NCBI RefSeq assembly: GCF_900103285.1 | Contig: NZ_FNGS01000007.1 | Location: 1 to 64,000 of the forward strand | Length of the DNA stretch: 64,000 nucleotides | Source of the DNA: Siphonobacter aquaeclarae | GTDB taxonomy: Bacteria > Bacteroidota > Bacteroidia > Cytophagales > Spirosomataceae | Direction of reading: 5' to 3' | Shown here: positions 17,501 to 24,695 of the stretch, one piece after another | How positions within the stretch are numbered: position 1 is the first letter of the stretch | Layout: each line of letters starts with the position of its first letter | The notes under the pieces: generated by a model | The model's input: the letters and a program-made list of their open reading frames with translations, nothing else | The model's database searches: none | Told to the model about the DNA's origin: nothing | Made by a program: the position numbers and the translations under genes

Positions 17501-17877
17501 AGGATTTTCTTGCCGTCGGGCGACCAGCCTTTGACGATTTCAGCCGCCGGGTGCCAGGTCAGGCGCTTCGGCGTGCCGCCCTGGATGGAGATCGTGTACA
17601 CATCGGCGTTGCCGTCGTACGTGCCGGTGAAGGCAATGGTCTGGCCGTCCGGTGAAAACAGGGGGCCGCTCTCGGTACCGGGGGCGACGGTGAGCCGGCG
17701 GGGATTGGAGCCGTCCCGGTTGGCGACCCACAGGTCGCCGCCGTAACTGAAGGCAATGTGTGTGGACGAAAGGCTGGGTTGACGCAGCAGCAGTGTTTCC
17801 GAGGGGGATTGGGCCATCAGGCCGACACTCCGGAGCAGCAGACTGGCACCCAGAGCCGTTAACAAAAGGTGACGCAT
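14554..17877 (-). CDS. Tricorn-protease-like S41 peptidase
   Basis: 1107 residues with signal peptide (cut near LMAQ-S), so extracytoplasmic. N-terminal half: WD40/TolB-like beta-propeller repeats (SPDGQTIAFTG, SPDGKKILFAS, SPKGDKIAYVSD, SADGKKILYQD). Residues about 540-595 are a highly charged Lys/Asp/Glu linker. C-terminal half: tricorn core domain 1, a PDZ domain (VNVKAGEYLIAVNGKPIRS) and an S41 serine-protease domain with nucleophile Ser994 in NEYAGSGGDALPHFF, plus VIDERFNGGG upstream. Tricorn-like enzymes degrade peptides; here probably periplasmic peptide or protein turnover. Start ATG 17877 was chosen because it begins the signal peptide. Convergent with the EamA gene. Confidence 0.92.
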   Translation of the reverse strand: MRHLLLTALGASLLLRSVGLMAQSPSETLLLRQPSLSSTHIAFSYGGDLWVANRDGSNPRRLTVAPGTESGPLFSPDGQTIAFTGTYDGNADVYTISIQGGTPKRLTWHPAAEIVKGWSPDGKKILFASNSASSSQRYPKLFAVSLNGELPEELPVLMAGSWASYSPDGQTLAYTTIGDAFNTWKRYRGGMTTPIRLLNLKTLDSDVLPHVNASDVQPAWIGDKVYFLSDRDRIMNVYEYDRPTKKLRQVTKFTDYDVKSLSGNGKELVYEYAGRLHILEPGSGKTTPVPVSISPEILALRPTWKNVSGSIRRIGLSPTGIRMVVEARGDIYTVPAKKGDWRNLTQTDGVHDRNPIWSPKGDKIAYVSDAGGEYQLIIADQKGEKPAETISLGDPTFYTLSEWSADGKKILYQDKKLNLWYMDLATKKPVKVAMDTYGPNSSIDAHFSPDSKWITYSKKEDNYLSTIYLYELATAKSTPVSDGKSDANNPVFSRDGKYLFFTASTNTGLASGWLDMTAYDRRVTSSLYLAVLNAKDSSPFAPESDEEKSTDEPKKDDAKKEEPKKDDTKKGEKKDEKKDEKKEDKKDEKPADTAPKVVIDLDGITQRILALPVPAANIGNMESADGGKLFYVNYGGPDARPSLNRFDLKERKSEPFLPGVAVYTISADGKKLLYYAGSDNMGIVDVGGKVNMGDGKINASGLQALIDPRAEWKQMMDEFWRIERDYFYVPNLHGVDWAAVKQKYARFLPHVSHRSDLNYLIGEMMGEMVIGHNYVSGGDFPEVKPIQVGLLGADYEIANGFYRFKKVFNGENWNPNLRAPLTEPGVNVKAGEYLIAVNGKPIRSTDNIYRFFENQVGKQIVLTVNGQPSETGARKVTVVPVANEAGLRQMDWVESNRRKVDAATNGKVAYVYLPNTGADGYEFFNRYYYSQLDKEAVIIDERFNGGGMVADYIIDMLNRPLLSYWAPREGKPFTSPSASIYGPKVMIVNEYAGSGGDALPHFFRRRNLGTIIGKRTWGGLVGISGYPPLIDGGSVTSPSFGIYSPDGKWEVENVGVSPDIEVEMEPKATQNGNDPQLNKAIETVLEQLKQHPVKHQPIPKPDNRARD

Positions 17878-18023
17878 AGCGTGGTTGTTGATGTCGTACA
17901 AGAAAAGCAAGGTAACAGGCATCTGACATTCCTGAAAACGGAAATCGGATCAAAGGCCTGTTTTCGGGTTGAATTGACGTAGTCTTTTTTCGAAAAGCGC
18001 GGAGAACATGGAGTGTTTTCTTC

Positions 18024-18031
18024 TATTTTTG
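18024..18031 (+). promoter_or_regulatory. -7 promoter element TATTTTTG of bestrophin gene
   Basis: Exact TAnnTTTG match, 33 bp before the ATG at 18064. Confidence 0.7.
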
Positions 18032-18063
18032 ACCCGATTCGCGCTATCTCCACGCATTTCTCC

Positions 18064-18942
18064 ATGATCGAGTACAACTCAAAAGACTGGTTCAAAGCGG
18101 TCTTTTCCCTGCACAAGGCCGACACGATTTCGAAACTGGCCCCGCTGCTGGTCGCCATGACGGTTTACTCTTCCATCGTCGCCTATGTCGTCATCGAATT
18201 CTGGCACCCTGGTCCTGATTCCGACCTCAAAAGCATTTCTACGGTCCATTCCCTCCTGGGTTTCGTGATGTCGATGCTACTGGTTTTCCGGACCAATTCG
18301 GCGTACGACCGCTGGTGGGAAGGTCGCAAGCTCTGGGGCTCGCTGGTCAATAATTCCCGGAACCTGGCCATCAAGCTGGCGCATATCATTCCGGCGGCAG
18401 ATACGGAAGACCGGGCTTTTTTCCGGGAAATGATACCCAACTACGCGTTTGCGCTCAAAAACCACCTGCGTGGTATCTACCAGCCACGCGAAATACTTCC
18501 CGCGCCGGGATTTGACGAAACGATGCTCAAGCCATCGCAGCACGTTCCCAACCAGATGGCCATGCGGATTTTCAGCAAACTCGATGAACTATACCAGCGG
18601 GGTATCATCCGGCCGGAGCATCTGCTGGTTATTAATGCTGAATTCCAGTCGTTTACCGACGTATGCGGCGCCTGCGAGCGTATCCGGAAAACGCCGATTC
18701 CATATTCTTACAGTTCTTTTCTGAAGAAATTCATCAGTATCTATTGCCTCACCCTGCCGCTGGGATATGTGCTGACGCTGCATTACTCCGTCGTACCGGT
18801 ATCCCTGTTTATCTTTTATGTACTGGCCAGTCTGGAAGAAATCGCCGAGGAAATCGAAGACCCCTTCGGCGCGGATGCCAATGACCTGCCGACCGACACG
18901 ATCGCTGCGGGCATCCGGACGGCGGTGGGAGAGCTGTTGTGA
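18064..18942 (+). CDS. Bestrophin-family ion channel
   Basis: 292 residues. MIEYNSKDWFKAVFSLHKADTISKLAPLLV is the typical start of bacterial bestrophin (RFP-TM, UPF0187) proteins, followed by SLLGFVMSMLLVFRTNSAYDRWWEGRKLWG, the family signature. Further helices lie near IYCLTLPLGYVLTLHYSVVPVSLFIFYVLASLEEIAEEIEDPFG, the last motif corresponding to the acidic region near the C-terminus. Bacterial homologues form pentameric channels in the cytoplasmic membrane, some cation-selective. Start chosen at ATG 18064 behind a -7 element. Divergent from the tricorn gene. Confidence 0.93.
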   Translation: MIEYNSKDWFKAVFSLHKADTISKLAPLLVAMTVYSSIVAYVVIEFWHPGPDSDLKSISTVHSLLGFVMSMLLVFRTNSAYDRWWEGRKLWGSLVNNSRNLAIKLAHIIPAADTEDRAFFREMIPNYAFALKNHLRGIYQPREILPAPGFDETMLKPSQHVPNQMAMRIFSKLDELYQRGIIRPEHLLVINAEFQSFTDVCGACERIRKTPIPYSYSSFLKKFISIYCLTLPLGYVLTLHYSVVPVSLFIFYVLASLEEIAEEIEDPFGADANDLPTDTIAAGIRTAVGELL

Positions 18943-18985
18943 GGCAGTGGGCATGGAGCAGGGGGCATAGGGTAGATAGCAGGCG
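18943..18985. repeat. GGGCA-rich low-complexity repeat (family D)
   Basis: Direct-repeat text GGGCATGGAGCAGGGGGCATAGGG right after the bestrophin stop. Related text lies at 39789-39815 and 53507-53577. No inverted arm is present here. Confidence 0.55.
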
Positions 18986-19096
18986 TTCGTTTGAAATCAG
19001 GCAATAAATAGAGGAGTTGGTTGATAATTTTGTAAAAAACTCCCTTACTCCTTAAAAATCAGACGATCCTTGCCCGATTCTTCCTCCGAAAACACG

Positions 19097-19104
19097 TAGC
19101 TTTG
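19097..19104 (+). promoter_or_regulatory. -7 promoter element TAGCTTTG of aminotransferase gene
   Basis: Exact TAnnTTTG; a TTG at 19070-19072 may serve as the -33 element. The ATG is at 19160. Confidence 0.7.
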
Positions 19105-19159
19105 CAAAGCGTGCGCCTGCGTGCCTCGCGTTTTCAACAACTCTTATACATTACTCAAA

Positions 19160-20380
19160 ATGGCAGTGGCAGAACTGGCAGTGAAACCCCTCCTGGCCGA
19201 CCGCATCAATGCGCTGGAGGAGTCATCGACGCTGGGCATGACGAAGAAAGCCCGCGAACTGGCCGCTCAGGGACTGAAGGTGATCAGCCTTTCAGTAGGT
19301 GAGCCCGATTTCAAAACCCCGCAACACATCTGCGAAGCCGCCAAGAAAGCTATTGATGATGGCTTCCATGGCTATTCGCCCGTTGCCGGCTATCCCGATC
19401 TCCGGAAAGCCATTGCCGATAAGTTGAAACGCGATAATAACCTGGACTGGAAACCCGAGAACATCGTGGTCTCCACCGGTGCAAAGCATTCCCTCGCCAA
19501 TGTCATTCAGGTACTGGTGAACCCGGGCGACGAAGTCATCATCTTCGCGCCGTACTGGGTAAGCTACTCCGAAATGGTGAAGCTGGCGGAAGGCAAGTCG
19601 GTCGTCATCGACGGCGCCTTTGAAAACAACTTCAAGGTAACCCCGGAACAGTTCGAAGCAGCCATCACTCCGAAAACGAAAGTGGTGATGTTTGCCTCTC
19701 CGAACAACCCGACCGGCTCCGTCTATTCCGAAGCAGAACTCCGCGCCATCGGTGCGGTGCTCGCCCGTCACGATAACATTTTTGTATTGGCGGACGAAAT
19801 CTACGAATACATCAACTTCACGCCGGAAGGTCACTTCAGCATCGGTTCTATTCCGGAAATCAAAGACCGCGTCATAACGGTCAACGGGGTAGCCAAGGGC
19901 CATGCCATGACCGGCTGGCGGATCGGTTTCATCGCCGCAGCCAAGTGGATCGCTGACGGCGTTGAGAAGCTACAGGGCCAGGTAACTTCCGGTACCTGCT
20001 CAATTGCCCAGAAAGCTGCCGTCGCTGCTTTCAACGGCCCGCTCGACGAAGCCTATAAAATGAAAGAAGCCTATCAGCGCCGCCGTGACCTCGTTGTCGG
20101 CAAGCTGAAGGAAATCCCGGGTTTCAAGGTGAATGTTCCCGACGGAGCATTCTACGCATTCCCCGACGTAAGCTACTATTTCGGCAAGTCAGACGGTACG
20201 ACGACCATCAAGGATTCGGACGACTTCTGTAACTGGTTGCTGAGCGAAGTATACGTGGCTACCGTTGCCGGTTCCGGCTTCGGCGCTCCGAACTGCATCC
20301 GGATTTCCACTGCCGCGGCCGACGAGCAACTCGCCGAAGCAGTAGACCGGATCAAAACAGCTGTGGCGAAACTCCACTAA
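19160..20380 (+). CDS. Class I/II pyridoxal-phosphate aminotransferase (aspartate aminotransferase type)
   Basis: 406 residues, full length for the AAT-I fold. Visible motifs: ISLSVGEPDFKTPQHI at the N-terminus, FHGYSPVAGYPDLRKAIA, FASPNNPTGSVYSEAEL (substrate and PLP contact), LADEIYEYINF and the Schiff-base lysine in VNGVAKGHAMTGWRIGF, then RISTAA near the end with the carboxylate-binding Arg. Most likely an aspartate/aromatic-type transaminase that makes aspartate from oxaloacetate. Start ATG 19160; a GTG at 19121 just behind the promoter would add 13 residues. Own promoter and terminator: a single-gene unit. Confidence 0.93.
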   Translation: MAVAELAVKPLLADRINALEESSTLGMTKKARELAAQGLKVISLSVGEPDFKTPQHICEAAKKAIDDGFHGYSPVAGYPDLRKAIADKLKRDNNLDWKPENIVVSTGAKHSLANVIQVLVNPGDEVIIFAPYWVSYSEMVKLAEGKSVVIDGAFENNFKVTPEQFEAAITPKTKVVMFASPNNPTGSVYSEAELRAIGAVLARHDNIFVLADEIYEYINFTPEGHFSIGSIPEIKDRVITVNGVAKGHAMTGWRIGFIAAAKWIADGVEKLQGQVTSGTCSIAQKAAVAAFNGPLDEAYKMKEAYQRRRDLVVGKLKEIPGFKVNVPDGAFYAFPDVSYYFGKSDGTTTIKDSDDFCNWLLSEVYVATVAGSGFGAPNCIRISTAAADEQLAEAVDRIKTAVAKLH

Positions 20381-20409
20381 GATTTACTGGATTCTATTGC
20401 CAAGTGTTC

Positions 20410-20443
20410 AAAACCTGCCTGGGGAACCGGGTAGGTTTTTTTT
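20410..20443 (+). terminator. Terminator after aminotransferase gene
   Basis: AAAACCTGCC (20410-20419) pairs with GGTAGGTTTT (20430-20439, one G-T pair) and a run of eight T follows; the tail overlaps the stop of the convergent MocR-type gene. Confidence 0.85.
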
Positions 20444-21875
20444 ATGCCAGGCACCGGGCGAGGAGCTGCACGCCTTCCGTCAGTTCTTTTTCGTTGAGCG
20501 CGGCGAAGCCCATCCGGCAGGCATTCAGCCCGGGATACGCCGCGCCATTGGATAGGTAAACGCCTTTCGCGGCCGCTTTTTGTGAGAGAAGCGGAAGGTC
20601 AACGGACGGGTCGAACCGCGCCCAGATTGCCAGCCCCCCTTCCGGTACCTGAAACCGGATGGCGTCTCCGAGGTAGTGGGTCAGCAGCTCGCAGGCCAGA
20701 TCGCGGCGCTGCCGATAGATTTTCAACGCTTTTGAGGCATGTCGTTTCAGGGCGCCGTTTTCCAGCATGTCAGCCAGGCAAAGCTCCAGGATGGAATCTC
20801 CCTGCCGGTCGATAATCCGCCGGTGCTTCGCCATTTCCGCAATCAACTCTTCCGGTCCGGCTACATACCCGACCCGGAAGGCAGGTGCCAGCCGCTTCGT
20901 GAAAGACCCGAGGTAAATAACATTGCGGTCAGCACTTGCGAGCGGCAGTACCGGGCGGTTGGCATAGTGGAAATCGTAGTCGTAATCATCCTCAATAATG
21001 AAAAACCGGTAGCGGTTGGCCAGCGCAATGAGTCGTACCCGCCGCTCGGGTTTGAGCGTAACGGTAGTGGGATGATAGTGATGAGACGTGACGTACAGGG
21101 CTTTCACGGGCATCTGCCGGCAGAGTGCTTCGACGGCGTCGATGTCGAGTCCGTCGTCGTCGACCGGTACGGTCTGCAACCGTGCGCCGAGGGTTTCGAG
21201 CGTCATATTAGCGGCGCGGTAGTTCAGTTCCCCCACGATCACACAATCTCCGGGATGAAGCAGAGCGAGACCGGCGAGGTACAGCCCCATTTGGCTTCCC
21301 CGTGTTGTTAGTAGGTTTTCGGGACCGGTTTTAAGCCCGCGGGTTTCGTTCAGGTACCGGGAGAATACTTCCCGGAAACGCGCCTGCCCGAATACGCTTC
21401 CATATTGCAGGACGGCCGGCTCGCCGAAACGGATATAGGTGGAATACAGCCGTGCAAGCTCTTCCCGGGGAGCCAGGCGTACATCCGGCAGGCCGTCGTT
21501 AAAGGCTATCCGCTCCCGGATAGTTTGCGGGATAACTATCGTACTGTTGAAGGGAAGATCCGGTACCACCGGTGCGACGCTGCCGGGTTCATTCTGACCG
21601 AAAGGCGCCGGCACTACCTCCGGCAGCACCTCCGCTATAAAACTACCGCGCTGCGGGAGAACATCGATCCAGCCCTGGGCCTGCAATTCGTCGTAGGCGG
21701 ATTGCACCGTCTTCCGATGTACGTGCAGGGCGTCGGCGAGCTGCCGCGTACCGGGCAGGCGTATGCCTTTTTTGAGTACGCCCGACTGGATATGGGCAAT
21801 CAGACTATTGGCAATCTGCAGGTACATCGGCACCGCAGAAGACGGACTCAGCCGGATCAGGGAAGGTACAATCAT
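20442..21875 (-). CDS. MocR/PdxR-like transcription regulator (GntR HTH + aminotransferase domain)
   Basis: 477 residues. N-terminal GntR winged helix (about 10-80: VPMYLQIANSLIAHIQSGVLKKGIRLPGTRQLADALHVHRKTVQSAYDELQAQGW) joined by a linker to a class I aminotransferase-like domain with PLP motifs IIEDDYDYDFHYANRPV and the lysine in YLGSFTKRLAPAFRVGYV. MocR regulators sense PLP or an aminated ligand and often control an adjacent divergent gene; here that is the flavin/PNPOx-like gene at 21981. ATG 21875 begins the HTH; the frame continues open upstream, but no family sequence lies there. Palindromes in the shared promoter region are candidate operators. Confidence 0.92.
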   Translation of the reverse strand: MIVPSLIRLSPSSAVPMYLQIANSLIAHIQSGVLKKGIRLPGTRQLADALHVHRKTVQSAYDELQAQGWIDVLPQRGSFIAEVLPEVVPAPFGQNEPGSVAPVVPDLPFNSTIVIPQTIRERIAFNDGLPDVRLAPREELARLYSTYIRFGEPAVLQYGSVFGQARFREVFSRYLNETRGLKTGPENLLTTRGSQMGLYLAGLALLHPGDCVIVGELNYRAANMTLETLGARLQTVPVDDDGLDIDAVEALCRQMPVKALYVTSHHYHPTTVTLKPERRVRLIALANRYRFFIIEDDYDYDFHYANRPVLPLASADRNVIYLGSFTKRLAPAFRVGYVAGPEELIAEMAKHRRIIDRQGDSILELCLADMLENGALKRHASKALKIYRQRRDLACELLTHYLGDAIRFQVPEGGLAIWARFDPSVDLPLLSQKAAAKGVYLSNGAAYPGLNACRMGFAALNEKELTEGVQLLARCLA

Positions 21876-21896
21876 CTGGACTACTTCAAAGTATAA

Positions 21897-21909
21897 AAGT
21901 GGACCACTT
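21897..21909. promoter_or_regulatory. Candidate MocR operator AAGTGG-A-CCACTT
   Basis: Perfect 13-bp palindrome midway between the divergent starts at 21875 and 21981. A near-consensus minus-strand promoter (CAAAGTATA on the + strand, 21888-21896) lies beside it. Role inferred from position. Confidence 0.5.
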
Positions 21910-21980
21910 GAGGCATCCAGTAAAGGTAGATATTTGCCGGGAAGCCAGGGAATACGAGCCATTCTTTCCCGACAAAAACC

Positions 21981-22634
21981 ATGAAAGCAATTACCGAGAA
22001 AACCCGGATCAGCCGTTCGCCGAAAAGGGGTGATTATTCCGAGGAGATGATTTACAGTATCCTCGATGAAGGGTTGTTCTGCCACGTAGCCTATGTGGAA
22101 AACGGGCAACCGATGATGATTCCGACCGGATATGGCCGGGTCGGAGACAAATTGTATATCCACGGATCAATGGGCAGCCATTTTATGCGGGCGATTGCCG
22201 ACGGTCGTCCGGTAGTACTGACGGTATCGCTGATCGACGGACTGGTACTGGCGCGGTCGGCCTTTCATCATTCGGTTAACTACCGCTCCGTAGTCGCCTT
22301 CGCTTCCGGAACGGTCGTAACCGATGACGACGAACGCTGGGAAGCACTCCGGATCATCACCGAGCACGTCGTACCGGGTCGTTGGGACGATGTCCGGTGG
22401 CCTTCCGCCAGCGAAATGAAGAAAACGATGGTGATCTCGTTTCCCCTTGACGAAGCCTCGGCGAAGCTCCGGACCGTCGGCGTACTCGACGACGAGGAAG
22501 ACCTGAACCTCCCCGCCTGGGCCGGTATCCTGCCGTTGCGGCTTATGCCCGGCGAGCCGCAACCCGACCCGCAACTGGCCGAAGGAACAGCTATGCCCGG
22601 GTACGTATCGGGGTATAAACGGGGAAGCCGCTGA
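21981..22634 (+). CDS. Pyridoxamine 5'-phosphate oxidase-family flavin-binding protein
   Basis: 217 residues with a split-barrel flavin-binding fold (Pyridox_ox_2 type): KRGDYSEEMIYSILDEGLFCHVAYVENGQPMMIPTGYGRVGDKLYIHGSMGSHFMRA is the family's FMN-binding front half, and ARSAFHHSVNYRSVVAFASG follows. Homologues are annotated as flavin-nucleotide-binding or PNPOx-like proteins; a role linked to B6 metabolism or stress is suggested by the divergent MocR-type regulator, but the reaction is not established. ATG 21981 is preceded by the shared regulatory region. Intact and of normal length. Confidence 0.87.
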   Translation: MKAITEKTRISRSPKRGDYSEEMIYSILDEGLFCHVAYVENGQPMMIPTGYGRVGDKLYIHGSMGSHFMRAIADGRPVVLTVSLIDGLVLARSAFHHSVNYRSVVAFASGTVVTDDDERWEALRIITEHVVPGRWDDVRWPSASEMKKTMVISFPLDEASAKLRTVGVLDDEEDLNLPAWAGILPLRLMPGEPQPDPQLAEGTAMPGYVSGYKRGSR

Positions 22635-22732
22635 TGGCAAAAAGCTGCCGTTTGCTCAATTCTGAACGGAAATCTGAGTAGTTTCTACTGAAAAGAGGGC
22701 ATATTGCGGCGTTTAGCCAATTTCCATACCCA

Positions 22733-23338
22733 ATGAGTCAACCGGTATTTCCCCAGTTTTTTCTTCAGAATACCTTTTTGATCGACGAGAAAGTCGGCCT
22801 TTTCAAGTTCTCCAATGCCTACAAAGTGTTTGACAACACCGGTGAGCAAATCGGTCTCGTACAGCAGCGGGTATCCGGGTTTCACAAGTTCCTGCGGATC
22901 ATCGGCGATATCAAGAAAATGATGCCGTTTACGCTCGAAATCCAGGATGCGAACGGGCAGGTACTGGCGACAATCCACCGCGGCTGGACGCTTTTCATGT
23001 CGAAAATTGCCATTACCGACGCCTATGATAGTCCCATCGGATTCATCGAACAGAAATTCCGTTTCCTCAAGCCCCGGTTTCTGGTATACGATCATCAGCA
23101 GGTGCAGGTCGCTGAAATACAAGGCGATTGGAAAGCGTGGGATTTTTCCATCACCAATCCCTCCGGCGAAGTAATTGGTACGATTTCGAAAAAATGGAAC
23201 GGCTTCGCCCGGGAGGCGTTTACGACGGCCGATAAGTACGTTGTCAACATCGAGGAGCGCGTAGCCGAAGACCGGACGAAAATGGCAATCGTTTCGGCTG
23301 CCATTACGATTGATATGGTACTGAAGGAGGGTAAATAA
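22733..23338 (+). CDS. LURP-one/phospholipid-scramblase-like protein
   Basis: 201 residues predicted to form a Tubby-like beta-barrel of the LURP-one/scramblase superfamily: FFLQNTFLIDEKVGLFKFSNAYKVFDNTGEQIGLVQQR at the N-terminus, LEIQDANGQVLATIHRGWTLF, FLVYDHQQVQVAEIQGDWKAWDFSITNPSGEVIGTISKKWNG, and a final hydrophobic stretch IVSAAITIDMVLKEG. Bacterial members have no proven function. ATG 22733. It is followed by a perfect inverted repeat and a terminator and converges on the haemoglobin gene. Confidence 0.8.
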   Translation: MSQPVFPQFFLQNTFLIDEKVGLFKFSNAYKVFDNTGEQIGLVQQRVSGFHKFLRIIGDIKKMMPFTLEIQDANGQVLATIHRGWTLFMSKIAITDAYDSPIGFIEQKFRFLKPRFLVYDHQQVQVAEIQGDWKAWDFSITNPSGEVIGTISKKWNGFAREAFTTADKYVVNIEERVAEDRTKMAIVSAAITIDMVLKEGK

Positions 23339-23340
23339 TT

Positions 23341-23404
23341 TCTGTGAAGTCTGTGTAGTCTGTGAGAGTATCATTTTTCTCACAGACTACACAGACTTCA
23401 CAGA
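23341..23404. repeat. Perfect 27-bp inverted repeat, CTGTG family (family B)
   Basis: Arms 23341-23367 and 23378-23404 are exact reverse complements around a 10-nt loop. Each arm is itself three copies of a 9-bp unit CTGTGNAGT. A sister element lies at 35728-35776. Located between convergent stops at 23338 and 23463. Confidence 0.92.
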
Positions 23405-23419
23405 CTTAGCAAAAGCAAG

Positions 23420-23444
23420 AAGACCGGACGAGGCCGGTCTTTTT
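23420..23444 (+). terminator. Terminator after scramblase-like gene
   Basis: AAGACCGG (23420-23427) pairs with CCGGTCTT (23434-23441), followed by T-run. Confidence 0.8.
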
Positions 23445-23462
23445 CAGTATCAGAAAGAACGC

Positions 23463-23870
23463 TCAACGTTCCATATACGCGTCATTATTCAGGTATTCCA
23501 GCTTCGTATTCCACACCAGCGCGATCTGTGTAGCTCTTTGCCGGGCGTTTTCGGCGCCGGTTCCTTCAAAGTTTTCCGACAACGTCTGTGTAAATAACTG
23601 CAACCACCGCTCGAAATGATCGAGCGTAAGCGTATGCTTTTGATTGATAATCAGGTGCGGGCGGAAAGGGTGCCCATGGTAGACATCGTTTCCCAGGAGC
23701 AGATTCTCCCAGAAGGCGTACATTTTCGGCAGGTGATGGGACCAGTCAACATGCGCTACATTCGTGAAAATAGGCCCGATCAGGTCGTCCTGTTGTACTT
23801 TTTCGTAAAAACGATCGACAAGCAGGCGAATATCCTCCGGTGTCTCCAATGTCCGTTTCGTTGTCTCCAT
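23463..23870 (-). CDS. Group III truncated haemoglobin
   Basis: 135 residues, all-helical globin of the compact 2-over-2 type. TPEDIRLLVDRFYEKVQQDDLIGPIFTNVAHVDWSHHLPKMYAFWENLLLG is characteristic of group III truncated haemoglobins; the proximal His is the one in FRPHLII or the following KHTL region, by family alignment. These proteins bind O2 or NO and are associated with microaerobic or nitrosative conditions. ATG 23870 follows its -7 promoter element by about 5 bp, implying an almost leaderless mRNA. Neighbouring CcoI-type ATPase and Fnr-like regulator fit an oxygen-response theme. Confidence 0.9.
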   Translation of the reverse strand: METTKRTLETPEDIRLLVDRFYEKVQQDDLIGPIFTNVAHVDWSHHLPKMYAFWENLLLGNDVYHGHPFRPHLIINQKHTLTLDHFERWLQLFTQTLSENFEGTGAENARQRATQIALVWNTKLEYLNNDAYMER

Positions 23871-23875
23871 ACCGG

Positions 23876-23883
23876 CAAAAGTA
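23876..23883 (-). promoter_or_regulatory. -7 promoter element (TACTTTTG on minus strand) of haemoglobin gene
   Basis: CAAAAGTA on the + strand reads TACTTTTG on the minus strand, five bases before the ATG at 23870. Confidence 0.7.
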
Positions 23884-23914
23884 AAAATCCGGCGGAAAGG
23901 TTTCGCCTTCCGCC
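23883..23914 (-). terminator. Minus-strand terminator after desaturase gene
   Basis: GGCGGAAAGG (23891-23900) pairs with CCTTCCGCC (23906-23914) with one bulged A; on the minus strand ATTTTTAC follows. It overlaps the haemoglobin promoter. Confidence 0.7.
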
Positions 23915-23923
23915 GTAAATCCG

Positions 23924-24670
23924 TTACATGTAATTGAGGTCGTTGTTCTTTTTCAGTTTCACTACCCCAACGGCATTGAGCACGAGGATAACCGGATAAG
24001 TAGGGTCAAATTCCCACCATTTTACCCCGAAATTGGCCCGTCCGCCCAACTTATGATGGTTGTTGTGATAGGATTCACCCATCATCAGAAAGTCAAACGG
24101 CAGCAGGTTCTTGGCCGTATCGTTGACCTTGAAATTGGTATAGCCATACTTGTGCGCAAACCAGTTGATGACGACGCCGTGAACGGGTCCCATCAGGTAA
24201 TGGACAGGAAGCAACAGGTACTCCCAGCCGCTGGTGGCAAAATGGATGTAGTAAAGCGTATACAGCGTACCCCACCCCACGCGTGAGAGCCAGTTGTCGC
24301 CGATACGCTCCATTAGCGGCCAGTTCGGTACGTTCTTCCGGAATTTAGGCTCTACAATATCCGGATGGTGCAGAATGGCATTGTACCGGTTCTTGGTTTT
24401 CCACATCATGTCGAACAGGTTCTCGGAAAAGCTCGGCGAGTGCGGATCGTTTTCGGTATCGGCATAGGCATGGTGGAGGCGGTGCATCACGCCATACGCA
24501 TAGGGGCTGAGAAAACTTGAGCCCTGCGTAATCCAGGTGAAAACGTAGAAAAACCGCTCCCAGCCTTTCGACATCGTAAACATCTGGTGGGCCGCATACC
24601 GGTGGAGAAAGAACGTCTGGGAAAAAAGGGAAAGGTACCAGTGAGCAACGAAAAAGAGTAAAATATACAT
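23924..24670 (-). CDS. Fatty-acid (acyl-CoA delta-9-type) desaturase
   Basis: 248 residues, integral membrane di-iron desaturase. Three histidine boxes are intact: HRYAAHQ (about 23-29), HRLHHAYAD (about 63-71) and ESYHNNHH (about 203-210). Hydrophobic helix pairs separate them. The enzyme introduces a cis double bond into acyl chains using O2 and reductant, adjusting membrane fluidity. It starts with ATG 24670, 25 bp after the copper ATPase stop, so the two are probably one operon under the Fnr-flanked promoter; O2 dependence of the reaction would fit. Confidence 0.9.
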   Translation of the reverse strand: MYILLFFVAHWYLSLFSQTFFLHRYAAHQMFTMSKGWERFFYVFTWITQGSSFLSPYAYGVMHRLHHAYADTENDPHSPSFSENLFDMMWKTKNRYNAILHHPDIVEPKFRKNVPNWPLMERIGDNWLSRVGWGTLYTLYYIHFATSGWEYLLLPVHYLMGPVHGVVINWFAHKYGYTNFKVNDTAKNLLPFDFLMMGESYHNNHHKLGGRANFGVKWWEFDPTYPVILVLNAVGVVKLKKNNDLNYM

Positions 24671-24695
24671 GCAAGGTGGGCAAAGCCCGGTTTTG

